Source: Neolewinella maritima (GTDB lineage Bacteria > Bacteroidota > Bacteroidia > Chitinophagales > Saprospiraceae). Taken from it: a stretch of DNA of 64,000 nt. Made by a program: the position numbers and the translations under genes. Below, one piece after another: positions 25,407 through 34,561 of the stretch. The notes below the pieces were generated by a model. It was not told the DNA's origin and made no database searches. It worked only from the letters and a program-made list of their open reading frames with translations. The stretch covers positions 930,001-994,000 of the forward strand of contig NZ_CAKLPZ010000001.1 in the NCBI RefSeq assembly GCF_923081025.1. Direction: 5' to 3'. Each line of letters begins with the position of its first letter. Position 1 is the stretch's first letter.

Positions 25407-27245
25407 ATGGCATTAGGTAGACGGGGGAGTGGAGCCCCTAAGGAGGAAGCGACGACCTGGCGGGATCAGCTTTCTGCACTCCGCAATCTTCCTCCGTTCT
25501 TTCGGCTGATTTACCGGACTAGTCCGTCGCTGACGATCACGAACGTGGTGCTGCGGGTGCTGCAGGCGGCGCTGCCTACGGCGATCCTGTACGTGGGTAA
25601 GCTGATCATCGACGAGGTAGTGGCCATCATCGGGGGGCAGGGGGATACGACCTTTTTGTGGCAGATGATCGCGCTGGAACTGGGGCTGGCCCTGGCGTCG
25701 GATCTGCTGAGTCGGGCAATCAGTCTGGTGGACGGTCTGCTGGGTGATTTGTACAACAACCGGACGAGCGTGGACCTGATGCGGCATGCGGCTTCGCTGG
25801 ATCTGTACCACTTTGAAGATTCGGAATTTTACGACAAGATGGAGCGGGCGCGGCGGCAGACCTCCAGTCGGGCCAACCTGATCTCGCAGCTACTGGCCCA
25901 GTTTCAGAGTACCGTGACCCTGGTGGTGCTGGGCGTGAGCGTGGCGGCCTTCGAACCCTGGCTGATCGTGCTGCTGATCGTGGCGGTCATTCCCAGTTTC
26001 GTGCAGGAGAATTACTTCAACCAGCAGATGTACAGCCTCACCCGCAGCTGGACGCCCGAGCGGCGGGAGCTGGACTACCTGCGCTACATCGGGGCCAGTG
26101 ACATAACGGCCAAGGAGGTCAAGATCTTCGGACTGGCCAACTTCATTACCGACCGCTTCGATAAGCTGTCGATGGACTACTACTGGGCCAACCGCACGCT
26201 GTCCATCAAGCGGGCGAGCTGGGGGGCATTCTTCTCCGCGATCAGTTCGCTCACCTACTACGGGGCCTACGTGCTCATCATCTTCCAGACCATCAACGGG
26301 GTGATCAGTATCGGATCACTGACCTTTCTCGCCGGTGCGTTTCGGCGGATGCAGTCGGGGCTACAGACCATTCTGTCCCGCTTCTCCACCATTGGCGAGA
26401 ACGCGCTGTACCTTCAGGACCTGTTCGACTTTTTTGCCATCGAACCCCTCATTGCCGACAAGGGCAACTCCCTGCCCTTCCCGAACCCCATCCGCACCGG
26501 CTGGGAATTCGAGAACGTCTCGTTCGCCTATCCGAATAGCGAAACTCCGGCCATTAAGAACCTGTCGTTCAAGCTCCCCGTAGGGCAGAAAGTAGCCCTG
26601 GTGGGGGAGAACGGTGCCGGCAAGACCACCCTGGTCAAGCTCCTCGCCCGCCTATACGAACCGAGCGCGGGTCGCATCCTGCTCGACGGCCGCGACCTGC
26701 GGGAGTACGAGCTCAGCTCGCTGCGCGACAACGTTGGGGTCATCTTCCAGGACTTCTTCCGCTACCAGCTCACCGCCCGCGAAAACATCGCCGTGGGCCG
26801 CATCGAGGAGATCGGCAATCAGCCCCGCATCGAGGACAGCTCCGATAAGTCCCTGGCCTCGGAGGTCGTCAGCACTCTCGCCGACGGCTACGATCAGTTG
26901 CTGGGGCGGAGGTTCGCCGGTGCGGTGGACTTGAGCGGGGGGCAGTGGCAGAAGATCGCCCTGGCCCGGGCCTACATGCGCGATGCCCAACTACTGATCC
27001 TCGATGAGCCCACCAGTGCCCTGGACGCGCGGGCGGAGTACGAGGTCTTTCAGCGCTTCACAGCCCTGATCGAAGGAAAAACAGCCGTGCTGATCTCCCA
27101 CCGCTTCAGTACGGTGCGCATGGCGGATCACATTCTGTTCCTCGAGTACGGCGGACTAGTGGAGGAGGGCAGTCACGAGGAGCTTACTGCGCTGGGGGGG
27201 CGGTATGCGGAGCTGTTTGATCTGCAGGCGGCTGGGTATAAGTAG
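25407..27245 (+). CDS. ABC transporter, fused permease and ATPase (exporter type)
   Basis: Half-size ABC exporter of 612 aa. The membrane domain covers residues about 30-330 with several hydrophobic spans (LTITNVVLRVLQAALPTAIL, VTLVVLGVSVAAFEPWLIVL, and others). The ATPase domain has Walker A GENGAGKTTLVKLL, signature LSGGQWQKIALARA, Walker B LLILDEPTSALD and H-loop LISHRFST. It would work as a homodimer, exporting lipids, peptides or drugs; the cargo is unknown. The TAG stop opens hairpin cluster R3. Confidence 0.88.
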   Translation: MALGRRGSGAPKEEATTWRDQLSALRNLPPFFRLIYRTSPSLTITNVVLRVLQAALPTAILYVGKLIIDEVVAIIGGQGDTTFLWQMIALELGLALASDLLSRAISLVDGLLGDLYNNRTSVDLMRHAASLDLYHFEDSEFYDKMERARRQTSSRANLISQLLAQFQSTVTLVVLGVSVAAFEPWLIVLLIVAVIPSFVQENYFNQQMYSLTRSWTPERRELDYLRYIGASDITAKEVKIFGLANFITDRFDKLSMDYYWANRTLSIKRASWGAFFSAISSLTYYGAYVLIIFQTINGVISIGSLTFLAGAFRRMQSGLQTILSRFSTIGENALYLQDLFDFFAIEPLIADKGNSLPFPNPIRTGWEFENVSFAYPNSETPAIKNLSFKLPVGQKVALVGENGAGKTTLVKLLARLYEPSAGRILLDGRDLREYELSSLRDNVGVIFQDFFRYQLTARENIAVGRIEEIGNQPRIEDSSDKSLASEVVSTLADGYDQLLGRRFAGAVDLSGGQWQKIALARAYMRDAQLLILDEPTSALDARAEYEVFQRFTALIEGKTAVLISHRFSTVRMADHILFLEYGGLVEEGSHEELTALGGRYAELFDLQAAGYK

Positions 27246-27304
27246 GTAGACGCCTTCGGCTGGTTAGATCGCTTCGCTCGTTAGACGTCTTCGGCTGGGT
27301 AGAT
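27243..27304 (+). repeat. TTCG-hairpin repeat cluster R3
   Basis: Three units read from the ABC gene's TAG stop: TAGACGCC-ttc-GGCTGG, TTAGATCGCTTCGCTCG and TTAGACGTCTTCGGCTGG, ending in GTAGATGG. Same orientation as the ABC transporter gene. Confidence 0.7.
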
Positions 27305-27376
27305 GGGCAATGGGGTGTAACTTCCTGGGGCTTGCTGGGTTTGATGGATAGCATACTGTGAAAAAGATCAAATAGC

Positions 27377-27868
27377 ATGAGCAATTTAAAGAAAGCATAC
27401 GTCGCTGGAGGCTGCTTCTGGGGTATGGAAGACCTCTTCCGGGTGCGGCCCGGCATTAAGGATACCGAAGTCATCTACATCGGCGGAGACAACGAACAAC
27501 CTACATACAGGAACCACCCCGGCCACGCCGAGGGGATCGAGCTGACCTACGATCCGCAGGAAACGTCCTACGCCCTCATACTGGATTATTTCTTCCGCGT
27601 CCACGATCCTACCACCGTGAACCGTCAGGGTAACGACCGCGGTTCGAGCTACCGGTCCACTATTTTCTACCAGGACGAAGAGGAAAAGCGTATCGCTGAA
27701 GAGATGATCGACGTGGTCAATAAATCCGAACGGTGGAACGGCCCGGTAGTCACTACCCTAGAGCCCTTCACCGTAGCCTGGCCCGCCGAGGAAGCCCACC
27801 AGGACTACCTGGTCAAGAACCCCGGCGGCTACACCTGCCACTTCGAACGCTTCGGCCCCTTCGTCTAA
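27377..27868 (+). CDS. msrA: Peptide-methionine (S)-S-oxide reductase
   Basis: MsrA repairs oxidised methionine. The 163-aa protein has the active-site motif GCFWG with catalytic C13, and the substrate region [13 protein letters not shown]. The C-terminus [14 protein letters not shown] supplies one candidate resolving Cys (C154). The gene lies alone, between hairpin clusters R3 and R4 that point toward each other. Confidence 0.93.
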   Translation: MSNLKKAYVAGGCFWGMEDLFRVRPGIKDTEVIYIGGDNEQPTYRNHPGHAEGIELTYDPQETSYALILDYFFRVHDPTTVNRQGNDRGSSYRSTIFYQDEEEKRIAEEMIDVVNKSERWNGPVVTTLEPFTVAWPAEEAHQDYLVKNPGGYTCHFERFGPFV

Positions 27869-27971
27869 TCTACCCGCGAAGCGGTCTACCCCCCGAAGGG
27901 GTCTAACCAGCCGAAGGCGTCTACCGAGCGCAGCGATCTACCGAGCCGAAGGCGATCTAACCCCCCCCCTA
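27869..27971 (-). repeat. TTCG-hairpin repeat cluster R4
   Basis: Five units, read on the minus strand from the TAG stop of the GH15 gene: a run of G, then TTAGATCGCC-ttc-GGCTCG, TAGATCGCTGCGCTCG, TAGACGCC-ttc-GGCTGG, TTAGACCCC-ttcg-GGGGG and TAGACCGC-ttc-GCGG. It fills the gap between convergent msrA and the GH15 gene but follows GH15 orientation. Confidence 0.72.
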
Positions 27972-29798
27972 CTGATTCTTCTTATCGATCTGAAAAGCCG
28001 CCGAGATCAGACTCAGGTGCGAAAACGCCTGCGGGAAGTTCCCCAGCTGCTCACCGTGCAGACCGATCTCTTCGCTCATCAGGCCCAGGTGATTGGCGTA
28101 GCCCAGCATCTTTTCGAAGACGACGGTGGCCTTATCGATCTGTCCGATGCGGGCCAGGCACTCGACGTACCAGAAGGAACAGATCACGAAGGCCCCTTCC
28201 TCACCCTCCAGGCCGTCCGTTGCCCCGTGCTCGGCCTTGTAGCGGAAGATGAGTACGTCGGCACTGAGCTTTTCCTCGATGGCCGCAAAGGTCTTGAGCC
28301 AGCGGGGCTCCTGGCTGGATACGAAGCGCAGCAGGGGCATGAGCAGCGCACTGGCGTCCACGGTGTCGCTGCCCTTGAACTGCACGTAGGCCTGTAGTTC
28401 TTCGTTCCAGAAGTTCTCGTAAATATCTAGGTAGATCTCGTCGCGCACCTTACGCCATTCACCCATGGGGCAGGGCAGGCTGCGGTCTTCGGCGATCTTC
28501 ATGGCCCGGTCGATGGCTACCCAGCAGCAGACGGCCGAATGCAGGAAGCGCTGCTTGCCGCTGCGCACCTCCCAGATGCCGTGGTCCTCGTCCTTCCAGT
28601 GAGCGATCACGAAGTCGACCAGCTTGGTGATCGACATCCAGAACTCATGGGTAATACTGCCCCCCGCCTTATTATATAGGTAGATGGTGTCGATGAGCTC
28701 ACCGTAGATGTCCATCTGCTTCTGATCGTAGGCCCCGTTGCCGATGCGTACGGGCGAGCTGCCGCGGTAGCCCTCTAGGTGGTCCAGGCTCTTCTCGGTC
28801 AGTTTCTTCTCCCCGTTGATGCCGTACATCAGCTGCAGGTGATCCATACACTTGTCGCGGATCCAGTCCATGAAGTGCTCGGCCTCTTCGGTATACCCCA
28901 GGCGCAGGAAAGCATACATCGTGAAGGCGGAGTCGCGGATCCAGGTGTAGCGGTAGTCCCAGTTGCGCTCGCCGCCGATCTGCTCGGGCAGACCGAAGGT
29001 AGCCGCAGCCACCGTGCTGCCGAAATGGGCCGAGGTAAGTAGCTTCAGCGTGAGTACGGAGCGCAGCACCGCCTCCTTCCAGAAGCCGGTATACTGGCAC
29101 TTGGTCGACCAGGTGGTCCAGTAGCTGCGGCAGGCGGTGAAGGCCTCCATGTAGTCTAGTGCGTAGTCCACCCCCTCGTTGAGCGTCAGGACAAAATCGA
29201 TGTCGTCTCCCTGATGCAGTTCGATCAGGCCGCTCAGTCCGTCGTCGCTGATGGTGAGCTCCGCGTCGGTCAGCAGCAGCATCGTGGGCTGCTCACCCTC
29301 CGGATCGCGGATGAGGTAGCCCCGCCCGTCGGGATTCTTCTCCACCGCCGCGCCGCGTTTGCCGTAGCCGAAGCGTGGCCGCAGACTCACCCGCACCTGG
29401 TGGTGTCCGTATACCCCCTTGAGCCGCCGGAAGATGGCGAAATCCCGCTCCTCCTTTGCGATGGGCATAAAATCGGTCAGTTCCGCGATCCCGTCGCCGC
29501 TCAGGAAGCGGGTCAGCAGGATGTTCGTACCGGGCAGGTACAGCTGCTTGTGTTTGGTATCGTCGGCTACGCAGGAGAAACTGAAAAAGCCCCCCACGTC
29601 CGCATCCAGAATACGCCCAAACACACTGGGCGAGTCGAAGCGTGGCAGGCACATAAAGTCGATACTCCCCGTCACACTCACCAGGGCGGTCGTATGCAGG
29701 TTACCGATGATACCGTACTCCGCAATGGGCAGGTAGCGATCGGGGTAGGCGAAGTCGTACTCCTGAGAAACAGTAGAGGCGGGGGTGGAGGCAGTCAT
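27969..29798 (-). CDS. Glycoside hydrolase family 15 (glucoamylase/trehalase type)
   Basis: Inverting alpha-glycosidase of 609 aa with the usual two parts: an N-terminal beta-sandwich (residues about 15-230: YLPIAEYGIIGNLHTTALVS, SIDFMCLPRFDSPSVFGRIL) and an (alpha/alpha)6 barrel (NWDYRYTWIRDSAFTMYAFL; FWNEELQAYVQFKG; SFWYVECLARIG). Bacterial members of this length hydrolyse trehalose or alpha-glucans. The ATG at 29798 is preferred to a TTG four codons earlier. No signal peptide is seen, so it should be cytoplasmic. Confidence 0.85.
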   Translation of the reverse strand: MTASTPASTVSQEYDFAYPDRYLPIAEYGIIGNLHTTALVSVTGSIDFMCLPRFDSPSVFGRILDADVGGFFSFSCVADDTKHKQLYLPGTNILLTRFLSGDGIAELTDFMPIAKEERDFAIFRRLKGVYGHHQVRVSLRPRFGYGKRGAAVEKNPDGRGYLIRDPEGEQPTMLLLTDAELTISDDGLSGLIELHQGDDIDFVLTLNEGVDYALDYMEAFTACRSYWTTWSTKCQYTGFWKEAVLRSVLTLKLLTSAHFGSTVAAATFGLPEQIGGERNWDYRYTWIRDSAFTMYAFLRLGYTEEAEHFMDWIRDKCMDHLQLMYGINGEKKLTEKSLDHLEGYRGSSPVRIGNGAYDQKQMDIYGELIDTIYLYNKAGGSITHEFWMSITKLVDFVIAHWKDEDHGIWEVRSGKQRFLHSAVCCWVAIDRAMKIAEDRSLPCPMGEWRKVRDEIYLDIYENFWNEELQAYVQFKGSDTVDASALLMPLLRFVSSQEPRWLKTFAAIEEKLSADVLIFRYKAEHGATDGLEGEEGAFVICSFWYVECLARIGQIDKATVVFEKMLGYANHLGLMSEEIGLHGEQLGNFPQAFSHLSLISAAFQIDKKNQ

Positions 29799-30020
29799 TA
29801 CATGTGCCAACGGCGTAAAGCGGAGGTGGGTTTGCTACATGCGCTACTATCCCGGGGCGGGGCCGCCGGTGCAAGGAGGCAGGTTCCCGCGTACACCGCA
29901 TCCCGCGACCGCGCCCCGACAATAACATTTTATTAAGTTCCAATCGCCAGCAAGCAGTAGGGGAAAAACCGTCTTTCGGGTGTTTTTACCTTAAACCATA
30001 TACCCTAAAAGTAGCCCGCG

Positions 30021-33000
30021 ATGATCCTGCTACGCCTGACACTGACCCTGTTCCTTACCCTGCCCGTTCTGCTTACTGCTCAGGGGTTTAACTCCTTCGG
30101 TAGGAATAAGCCACATTACGAGACCTTCGATTTCGAGGTATACAAGTCGCCCCACTTCGAGCTGTATACCTACATCGATAACGCGGCCTGGCGCGAACGC
30201 TTTTTGAACGATAGCGAGGAGTGGTACCGCAACCACCAGTACGTGCTGCAGGATACCATCGACTTCCGGAACCCGATGATCATCTACGCGAATCATGCGG
30301 ACTTCCAGCAAACCAACGCCATCAGCGGTAGCATCGGGGAGGGGACCGGCGGGGTGACCGAAGCCTTCAAGAACCGGGTGGTACTGCCCGTAGCCCAGAC
30401 CAACGCACAGACCCACCACGTGCTGGGCCACGAACTGGTGCACGCCTTCCAGTACGATATGGTGATCCGCGGCGACTCCACCAACCTGCGCGACCTGCAG
30501 AACCTGCCGCTGTGGATGGTGGAGGGACTGGCCGAATACCTCAGCATCGGCTCCGTAGACCCCTTCACGGCCATGTGGATGCGCGATGCGGTGCTCAACG
30601 ACGACGTGCCCAGCCTGAAGGACCTCAGCGGCGGCCGCTACTTTCCCTACCGCTACGGACAGGCCTTCTGGAGCTTCGTGACCGGACTGAAGGGCGACGA
30701 CATCATCAATCCCTACTTCCGCGCCACAGCCAAGTGGGGGCTCGAACGGGCGACCGAGCTAATCCTTGGCTATGAGTTTAAAGAGTTCAGTGATCTATGG
30801 GAAGACGCCCTGCGCAAAACGTACGCCGAGCAGATCGGGAATGCTAAGGCCGACCGCTACGTGGGCCACGAACTGGTGGGGCCGGACCGCAACGGTGGCC
30901 GCGTCAACATCGCGCCGGAGCTGAGTCCCGACGGTAAGTACATGATCTACCTCTCGGAGCAGGACCTTTTCAGCATCGACCTGTTCCTGGCCGACGCCCA
31001 GACCGGAGAGAAGATCCGTAAGATCAAGACTGCTACGGTGGGCACACACATTGATGCCCTGAGCTACATCGAGAACAGTGGCACGTGGAGCCCCGACAGC
31101 CGGCGGTTTGCCTACACCGCTACTAGCAAGGGACAGACTATCCTGATCATTGCCGATGTAAATAAAGGGCGGGCCGAGCGCGAGATTCGTCCGAAGGACC
31201 TACCGGCCTTCAGCTTCCCGGCCTGGTCGCCGGACGGTCGCAGCATCGTGGTCTCCGGACTCAAGGAAGGGCAGACCGACCTCTACCGCATCGACGTGCG
31301 CAGCGAACGAGTGACCCAACTGACCGACGATGAGTATAGTGAAATTCATCCCGCCTGGTCGGCAGATGGTAGCACGATCTACTACAGTACCGACGCCCGC
31401 AGTATTCAGCGCGGGGAGCGTCCCTACGGCGCCCTACGCTTCAACCTAGCCGCCTACGACCTGGCTAGCGGGGAGAGTAGCGAGATCGAGGTTTTCCCCG
31501 GTGCCGACAACCTGAACCCCGTAGTGGGGGCCGACGACCGGGTCTACTTCCTGAGTAACCGCGACGGGTTCCGCAACGTGTACCGCTACGATCCGGCCAC
31601 CGGTGGGGTAGAGCAGCTGACCGACCTGCTCACGGGCGTCAGCGGCATCACGCCCTACGCGCCGGCCATGAGTATCGACCGGCAGCAGAACCGCCTGGTG
31701 TACACCTACTTCAACCAGAAGGGATACCGACTCTACGGTGTGGACATCGCCGCACTGAAGGGCACGGCGGTCTCTCCCGACAGCGTCGATCTGTCGCCGG
31801 CTATGCTGCCGCGGCTCAACCGACGGGCTCCGGTGGTGGTGGACGCGCTGATGTCTGACATGCAGCAGACGCCCGTCATTGCGGCTAGTGACATAGAGCA
31901 GATCCCCTACCGGCCAAAGTTCAAACTCGACTACGCCAGCGGCGGAGCCGGGGCCGGGGTGGGTACGAATCAGACCTTCGGCACCACGGCCGGTCTGGCC
32001 GGCGGTGCCCAATTGCTCTTCAGCGATATCCTGGGCAACCAGCAGCTGTTTACGGGGATCAGTCTGAACGGCGAGATCACCGACTTCGGCGGCAGCGTAG
32101 CCTGGATCAACCGCAGGTCGCGCCTCAACTACGGCTTCTCGCTGAGCCGTACGCCCTACCGCAGCTTCGGCTTCCTGGAGCCCTACCTCGACTCCATCCA
32201 GGTAGGGGAGGAGCAGTACGCGGAGCTCATCAATGCTCCCTACCTCATCCGCCGGCTCTACCAGAACCAGGTAGGGGCCTTCGCCAGTCTGCCCTTCACC
32301 ACCGAGCTGCGGCTGGAGGGGAGTATGACCTTCAGCCGCTTCGGCAACCGGGTGGACGAGTACGCCCGCTACTTCAATCCCCTCACCGGGTATCCCATCC
32401 AGGCTAATGTGCAGCCCGAGCGGCGCAGGGACCTGGAGCAGCCCGGCTTTTCCCTATTCACCGGTGGGGTAGCCCTGGTGGGGGATAATTCGAGTTTCGG
32501 CCTCACCGGTCCCCTGCGGGGCAGCCGCTTCCGCTTCGGGGTGGATCGCTACCTGGGCGAGTTCGACTTCACGGCCGTCAACGCGGACTACCGCCGCTAC
32601 GTCTGGCTCGGCAAGGGGGCACTGGCCGTGCGGGCGCTGCACTACGGACGCTACGGCAGCGAGGGCAACACCCTCTTTCCGCTCTACGTCGGCAGCCCCT
32701 GGTACATGCGCGGACTCAACGGCAACGACGCCGTAGCGGCTCTGGACGGGGCCGTCCGCAGCATCGATGAGCTCATCGGCAGCAAGCTCTTCGTGGGCAA
32801 CGTAGAGCTACGCGTGCCCTTCACCGGTCCGAAGCAGTTGGCCCTGATCGGCTCCAAATTCCTATTCAGCGACCTCAACCTATTTGTCGACGGCGGACTG
32901 GCCTTCACAGACTACAGCCAGCTCGGCGGCGGTGCATCCGATAGATCTGGTGCGGCGGGACCGGTTGCCCGGCCCATCTTCACGGCCGGGGTAAGCACGC

Positions 33001-33104
33001 GCATCAACGTCTTCGGTCAGCTGGTCGTAGAGCCTTACTTCGCCCGTCCACTCATCAAAGACGGCACGTGGAGCTTCGGGGTGAATTTGTTGCCGGGGTG
33101 GTAG
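30021..33104 (+). CDS. Secreted metalloprotease-like / TolB-type propeller / outer-membrane barrel fusion
   Basis: Protein of 1027 aa with a signal peptide (residues 1-20). Residues about 40-290 resemble the peptidase MA family with a zinc motif HELVH (137-141) in VLGHELVHAFQYD and a downstream WMVEGLAEYLS that provides the likely third ligand Glu. Residues about 290-640 form a TolB/WD40-like propeller (PDGKYMIYLS; SPDSRRFAYT; SPDGRSIVVSG; SADGSTIYYS). Residues about 655-1027 read as outer-membrane barrel strands of the Omp85/surface-antigen kind, ending FGVNLLPGW. The role is unknown. Confidence 0.75.
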   Translation: MILLRLTLTLFLTLPVLLTAQGFNSFGRNKPHYETFDFEVYKSPHFELYTYIDNAAWRERFLNDSEEWYRNHQYVLQDTIDFRNPMIIYANHADFQQTNAISGSIGEGTGGVTEAFKNRVVLPVAQTNAQTHHVLGHELVHAFQYDMVIRGDSTNLRDLQNLPLWMVEGLAEYLSIGSVDPFTAMWMRDAVLNDDVPSLKDLSGGRYFPYRYGQAFWSFVTGLKGDDIINPYFRATAKWGLERATELILGYEFKEFSDLWEDALRKTYAEQIGNAKADRYVGHELVGPDRNGGRVNIAPELSPDGKYMIYLSEQDLFSIDLFLADAQTGEKIRKIKTATVGTHIDALSYIENSGTWSPDSRRFAYTATSKGQTILIIADVNKGRAEREIRPKDLPAFSFPAWSPDGRSIVVSGLKEGQTDLYRIDVRSERVTQLTDDEYSEIHPAWSADGSTIYYSTDARSIQRGERPYGALRFNLAAYDLASGESSEIEVFPGADNLNPVVGADDRVYFLSNRDGFRNVYRYDPATGGVEQLTDLLTGVSGITPYAPAMSIDRQQNRLVYTYFNQKGYRLYGVDIAALKGTAVSPDSVDLSPAMLPRLNRRAPVVVDALMSDMQQTPVIAASDIEQIPYRPKFKLDYASGGAGAGVGTNQTFGTTAGLAGGAQLLFSDILGNQQLFTGISLNGEITDFGGSVAWINRRSRLNYGFSLSRTPYRSFGFLEPYLDSIQVGEEQYAELINAPYLIRRLYQNQVGAFASLPFTTELRLEGSMTFSRFGNRVDEYARYFNPLTGYPIQANVQPERRRDLEQPGFSLFTGGVALVGDNSSFGLTGPLRGSRFRFGVDRYLGEFDFTAVNADYRRYVWLGKGALAVRALHYGRYGSEGNTLFPLYVGSPWYMRGLNGNDAVAALDGAVRSIDELIGSKLFVGNVELRVPFTGPKQLALIGSKFLFSDLNLFVDGGLAFTDYSQLGGGASDRSGAAGPVARPIFTAGVSTRINVFGQLVVEPYFARPLIKDGTWSFGVNLLPGW

Positions 33105-33123
33105 CGGAGTTCTAGGTCTCCGC
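33104..33123. terminator. Short stem-loop between convergent genes
   Basis: GCGGAG (33104-33109) pairs with CTCCGC (33118-33123) across an 8-nt loop in the 20-bp gap between convergent genes. A small two-way terminator is possible. Confidence 0.35.
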
Positions 33124-33124
33124 C

Positions 33125-33787
33125 TTACTCCAGCGTTTTCAGTAATGCTTGCGCCTGCCGGTAGTGCAGACCATCTTCGGGCGTATAGGTTTGTAAGCGG
33201 GTCCGGGCCGTGGCTGTTTCGCCGTCTTGAAGCAGCAGCAGGGTAAGGTACCAGTTAGCGTCTGCGGCGAATTCTTCGGCCGGTGAAAAATGTTGGAGCA
33301 CGGTGATAGCTTGGGCAAATTGATTCAAGGCAATGAAGGCAAGGGCACGGTAGTAGCGGGCGGCGGGATCCGTGGCGGTTGCGGTCTGGTCGACGACGGC
33401 CTGGTAGCGCTGAGCGCGGAAATTCGCGTACAGATCGGTACTGAGTAGGGTGCCGTCGGTGTCGCGGCTCGTGGGGGTGTAGTGGTCGGCCACGGTGAGG
33501 TACTGGGCTAGTAGCCTATCCTGTCGCCCGTTGCCGAACACGGTTGGGGAGGTGTAGAGGAAAACAAGCAGTCCGCACACGGCAGCGCCACTCAGGAAGA
33601 AGTATAACCGGCGGACTTTTGCCATCGATTGGCTCTTCACCGTGGCCGGTTGCCGCAGTTGTCGATACTTCTCTTCATATCGGGCGCGCAGTTCGTCGCG
33701 ACCGTGCTGGCGTATAAAGGCACCGATCAGGCGGTCTTCCTCCTCGGGGGGCAGGTGGGGATCGGCGAGTTGCTGACGAATTGACAT
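33125..33787 (-). CDS. Single-pass membrane TPR protein, candidate anti-sigma partner
   Basis: Protein of 220 aa. Residues 1-60 are charged and likely cytoplasmic (PPEEEDRLIGAFIRQHGRDE). One membrane segment, RLYFFLSGAAVCGLLVFLY (residues about 60-78), follows a basic KVRR. The periplasmic part (residues 100-220) has TPR-like helices (AARYYRALAFIALNQFAQAI, ANWYLTLLLLQDGETATA). It starts 8 bp after the sigma gene stop. The layout (N-inside, one span, periplasmic sensing part) is that of membrane anti-sigma regulators, but no known anti-sigma motif is seen, so this role is inference. Confidence 0.65.
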   Translation of the reverse strand: MSIRQQLADPHLPPEEEDRLIGAFIRQHGRDELRARYEEKYRQLRQPATVKSQSMAKVRRLYFFLSGAAVCGLLVFLYTSPTVFGNGRQDRLLAQYLTVADHYTPTSRDTDGTLLSTDLYANFRAQRYQAVVDQTATATDPAARYYRALAFIALNQFAQAITVLQHFSPAEEFAADANWYLTLLLLQDGETATARTRLQTYTPEDGLHYRQAQALLKTLE

Positions 33788-33795
33788 AGCTTCAG

Positions 33796-34413
33796 TTAGT
33801 TTGATAGTTGCACGAAATAGGCCCGCAGGCGCGTCACACAGCGGCTTTTCTGTTTGCGAATGGCGGCGGCCTTATTACCCGTAAGCTCGGCGATAGCGGC
33901 GCAGCTATTGTTTAGGAAATAATAACTCTTGAGTAGCCGCTGACAGCCTTCGCCTAGTCTGGACAGGGCGGCCTTCAGTTGTTCGTATTCCGTAGCCTCG
34001 AACGGCACGTCTTCGGGCCGGTCGTGGGTCTCCGGGGTCATATCCACGGTGCGCAAGTGCTTGCCACGTTTGCGAGCGTAGCGCTGGCGGGCAATGCGGA
34101 TGTAAAGGTGGCGCAGGTTACCGTAGGTAATTTTATTATTGATAATGAGTTTGCGCAAATACAATAGGGCATCCATACTGGCCTCGTGGGCCTCCTCGGG
34201 GGTATAGCCGTCCGTCTTTTGCAGGGTGTTTTTGCAGAAATCCACCTGAGCAATAAAGATGGTCTCAAAGAGCAAGGGATTACCCTCCCGTAATTCTTCG
34301 GCAAGCCGTACGAAGCGGGCTTCCGATAAGCCGAAGTTTTTGGCGGCCCGCGCATCATCCGCTACCGCAGGGGGCGTGGTCGGTTTAAGCTTACGAATGC
34401 TACGAAAGGTCAT
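33796..34413 (-). CDS. RNA polymerase sigma-70 family factor (ECF-like)
   Basis: Protein of 205 aa with region 2 features (LFETIFIAQVDFCKNTLQK, EEAHEASMDALLYL, LRHLYIRIARQRYARKR) and a region 4 helix-turn-helix (LSRLGEGCQRLLKSYYFLN, CAAIAELTGNKAAAIRKQKSRC). The N-terminal about 30 residues are basic and extra. The promoter 16 nt upstream has GTCAC-N16-GACTTAGTAG, found also before the divergent subtilase and a third gene, so the factor probably transcribes itself and its neighbours. The pairing with a membrane TPR protein suggests envelope signalling. Confidence 0.8.
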   Translation of the reverse strand: MTFRSIRKLKPTTPPAVADDARAAKNFGLSEARFVRLAEELREGNPLLFETIFIAQVDFCKNTLQKTDGYTPEEAHEASMDALLYLRKLIINNKITYGNLRHLYIRIARQRYARKRGKHLRTVDMTPETHDRPEDVPFEATEYEQLKAALSRLGEGCQRLLKSYYFLNNSCAAIAELTGNKAAAIRKQKSRCVTRLRAYFVQLSN

Positions 34414-34429
34414 GCATTGAAGTTTAGTG

Positions 34430-34460
34430 CTACTAAGTCAGTAAGGTAGGGGGGTGTGAC
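34430..34460 (-). promoter_or_regulatory. Predicted ECF-type promoter of the sigma gene
   Basis: On the minus strand: GTCAC (34460-34456), 16 nt, GACTTAGTAG (34439-34430), then 16 nt to the ATG at 34413. This is identical in spacing to the subtilase promoter at 34515-34545. GACCGGTG/CACCGGTC and CTACTAAGTC/GACTTAGTAG therefore form inverted repeats across the intergenic region. Confidence 0.65.
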
Positions 34461-34514
34461 CGGTGCGGCCGGATATTTTTTCGGCGACTTAACGTAGAGT
34501 TTACACGCGCTGAT

Positions 34515-34545
34515 GTCACGCTATCCCCACCGGTCGACTTAGTAG
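34515..34545 (+). promoter_or_regulatory. Predicted ECF-type promoter of the subtilase gene
   Basis: GTCAC (34515-34519), 16 nt, GACTTAGTAG (34536-34545), then exactly 16 nt to the ATG at 34562. Both elements and both spacings equal those of the divergent sigma gene. Interpreted as -35 and -10 elements of the local sigma factor. Confidence 0.65.
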
Positions 34546-34561
34546 GGGCAAAATCCCCGTT

